From: Marchantia polymorpha subsp. ruderalis
Lineage: Eukaryota > Streptophyta > Marchantiopsida > Marchantiales > Marchantiaceae
NCBI GenBank assembly: GCA_037833965.1
Contig: AP031356.1
Location: 25,008,501 to 25,072,500, forward strand
Direction: 5' to 3'
Length of the DNA stretch: 64,000 nucleotides
Each line of letters opens with the position of its first letter. Position 1 is the stretch's first letter. The position numbers and the translations under genes are program-made. The notes beneath the pieces are model-generated. The model was given only the letters and a program-made list of their open reading frames with translations, ran no database searches and was not told where the DNA came from. This document shows, piece by piece, positions 61,943-64,000 of this stretch.

Positions 61943-62410
61943 TCACTGACGCTGAGATTTCCTATCAGTCAGATTCATCCCAATCTTATGGATGGTCTGC
62001 ATCTGCATCATCACTTTCCCTACAAAAAATCACACAATGAACAGTCAGTGAAACCTTGAAATGAACAGACTGTGGACGTAACTCACCATTATAACTCTCG
62101 AAACTAGGCTGAAACAGTTCATTGTCTAACCCACAAGCTCCGTCAGGCTCCGTCAGGCCTGATGTGTCGAGCTGGACATTTCTTCCAATATATACCTAAG
62201 ACAGGATTATTATGAATAAAGCTGTGGTGGAACATATGAGAACTCAATCTGGAAGTGCCCATATTTCATCATAGGTTCTGCCTTCATCTGTCTATAATTT
62301 TTTCCTAGCTAATAGGTGTCTCGACCGTTCTGATTTGACCTCTGTTCCAGCATGAGATCGATCGCCAGTGGATCAAGGTCCGGATAATCTTGTGCAGCTA
62401 ACTTCACAGC
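61943..62410 (-). CDS. Possible 3'-terminal exons of an unidentified gene
   Basis: Three minus-strand segments look exonic: 62340-62410 (acceptor CTGTAG; reads AAQDYPDLDPLAIDLMLEQR; donor GTCAAA), 62087-62195 (acceptor CTTAG; donor GTGAGT; includes GLDNELFQPSFESYN) and 61943-62019 (acceptor TTTGTAG; ends NLTDRKSQRQ, stop). The last two join in phase. The first joins the second in frame only if a weaker acceptor inside the second exon is used (about 62180). I do not recognise the protein, and the upstream part was not found in the remaining window. Confidence 0.3.
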
Positions 62411-64000
62411 CTACAGTAACACTCGCACTCTCTCTGTATAGATGCCTGGGAGGTTCACTCAGGAAGCTAGTCAGGATCATTGGATATCCTCTACAGATCT
62501 TAAAGAAGGTGTCCATACACGTACTGGATAAGAACGATTCTTAGCCTTTATACGAGTCCAAATATGGATATGGATGAAGAAGGCTGAGAATTTTCAGCTA
62601 GTTCAGACCATGTTTACTGATCTCGTCATTGGTGGACCTACACCAATAAGCGATCGGTAGGTCATTGGTATAGGTCCACCTAAAAGTTCGAAATCCTATG
62701 CGCAGCTTTGGGTTTGGCTGGACTATAGACTACACGGAAGGTGAACGGAGCTTCCTGCGTCTTCCAAATAGGTGTCAAGGGCATCAATGCTACATACTTG
62801 GCCTCACATAATAGTGAGGTTTTTGGTGGATTAAGGCTCAAAATAAATTGGCGTGCCAATATAAAACGGGGAATACTTTGCCCAAGCGTAGCGTAAGCCT
62901 CTTCTGCAGTACAGGACAGGCTCCCCAACCCTAACAGGATCTTGGCACTTCCAACCCTCCCAGAACATGACCACCGCATGCTACCAACCATACGACGAAC
63001 ATACAAAGCTTCATATTATCTTTTGTGGGCTCATGACCCGATGGAGGCCAATGAACGGAGTGTAACTAACCACCCACATCCTTCTTTGATCTGGTCAGGA
63101 GACCTAGGAAATACCTCACGGCAGAATCCGCCTTCGCTGTAGTATCGGGAAAATTGTAGAATGTGACCCATCCTAAGTGATATACAAGGAGTGTGCTTCT
63201 TCATTCGAGACTTGTGCTAATTGAAGTGAAATCGTTTGCACCAAATTGACCTCTCGAAGACAGTATCCGAATCAAACTCAGAGAGAATTCGGAGCCAAGA
63301 GAATCTACGTATGGTGTGCTTCCACGAAACTACGAGCATAGCACCATCTTTGGTCACGAGGCATTTCGCAACAATAGAACTGACGATTTTGATAGGGCAA
63401 GGCTCCCTGAGAGAAAATGAGTGTCGGGATGTGTTTGTAAGCCAGACGACGCTGAAGGAGCTCTGCTTGGTGGCTCTCAATTGGAGACACAAGTTTATTA
63501 CCCGGACGTGGACGCGGTTTAATCCCAAAGGAAATCGGGACGTCGGTGGCTGACCTTGTCCTCATTGAAACGCCTCAATAAAACGATGAGGACCGATGGT
63601 TTGGAGGCATAGAAACGCTCCAACGTGACCACGTGAACCACCACTTTTCGGAACTATTACAGACCTGCGTTGGAGAATTACAAGATGCCACTGGGAAAGA
63701 CCACATAGCTCAACCTCCAACCCGGCTGTATGGGCAATGAAGACCTTGCAGACTTCATCGCAGGAGGCTGAGACAAACTGTCTAGAGGTACGATTAAGGA
63801 TTTAAACTGGCCAGAGGAGTTACAGCAATAAATTAAAGTGGGCCTGCAATGGTCCAATTCCTCGTCAGCCTCTTCAATAAGATCAGAAAAGCATCAATGA
63901 CTGCCTTTAGGTGGAGGGTGGGCACCATTGGGTACAGATAAGACTGCATCCGAATAGGCACTAGATATTGGCTAAACATCTCTCTAGACAAGTTTTGAGC
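62411..64000. other. Unresolved mixed-composition end of window
   Basis: Open frames up to 108 codons (62680-63006 minus; 63236-63553 plus and its antisense) have no recognisable domain. The composition is gene- or retroelement-like. A frame containing CEAKYVAL vaguely recalls Copia RNase H but is too weak to call. Confidence 0.3.

Noticed and set aside
62680-63006. Frame with CEAKYVAL, considered as Copia RNase H
   Set aside because: Only a few residues fit, spacing is off by two, and no neighbouring integrase or reverse transcriptase is seen.

Overview
This is nuclear DNA of a land plant. Evidence: GT-AG introns, a plant-specific complex II subunit (SDH7), a vacuolar sorting receptor, a plastid-type RecA and an organellar PPR protein. 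Gene islands of moderate GC sit in very AT-rich spacer, and three of the seven genes (PPR, VSR, RecA) are intronless. A bryophyte, perhaps a moss, is my inference; nothing read here fixes the species.

Layout. 1-4.8 kb: an 11-exon drug/metabolite-type transporter (minus). 4.8-11 kb: AT-rich spacer holding a degraded mitochondrial tRNA-Tyr insertion near 8.2 kb. 11.1-13.2 kb: an intronless P-class PPR gene resembling LPE1 (minus). 15.4-17.1 kb: three-exon SDH7 (minus). 17.1-21.3 kb: spacer with 72-bp and 66-bp tandem repeats and LTR-like sequence. 21.3-32.3 kb: a 23-exon VPS35L gene (minus), the large retriever subunit. 32.3-42.2 kb: AT-rich, repeat-derived DNA with a decayed hAT/BED-like fragment and weak gene candidates. 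43.9-45.8 kb: intronless VSR (plus). 50.9-52.3 kb: intronless chloroplast RecA (plus). 53.6-55.9 kb: six-exon FtsJ-like rRNA 2'-O-methyltransferase (minus). 55.9-64 kb: AT-rich spacer, then a possible 3' end of an unidentified gene near 62 kb.

The genes are unrelated housekeeping functions, each apparently with its own promoter. Two touch endomembrane traffic (VPS35L in endosomal recycling, VSR in vacuolar sorting). The others serve plastids or mitochondria (PPR, SDH7, RecA, probably the methyltransferase). I see no operon, CRISPR array, toxin system or plainly new biological system. The most useful results are the exon reconstructions of VPS35L, the transporter, SDH7 and the methyltransferase, all read by eye from splice sites, reading phase and family similarity. 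Family comparisons are from memory; no search was run.
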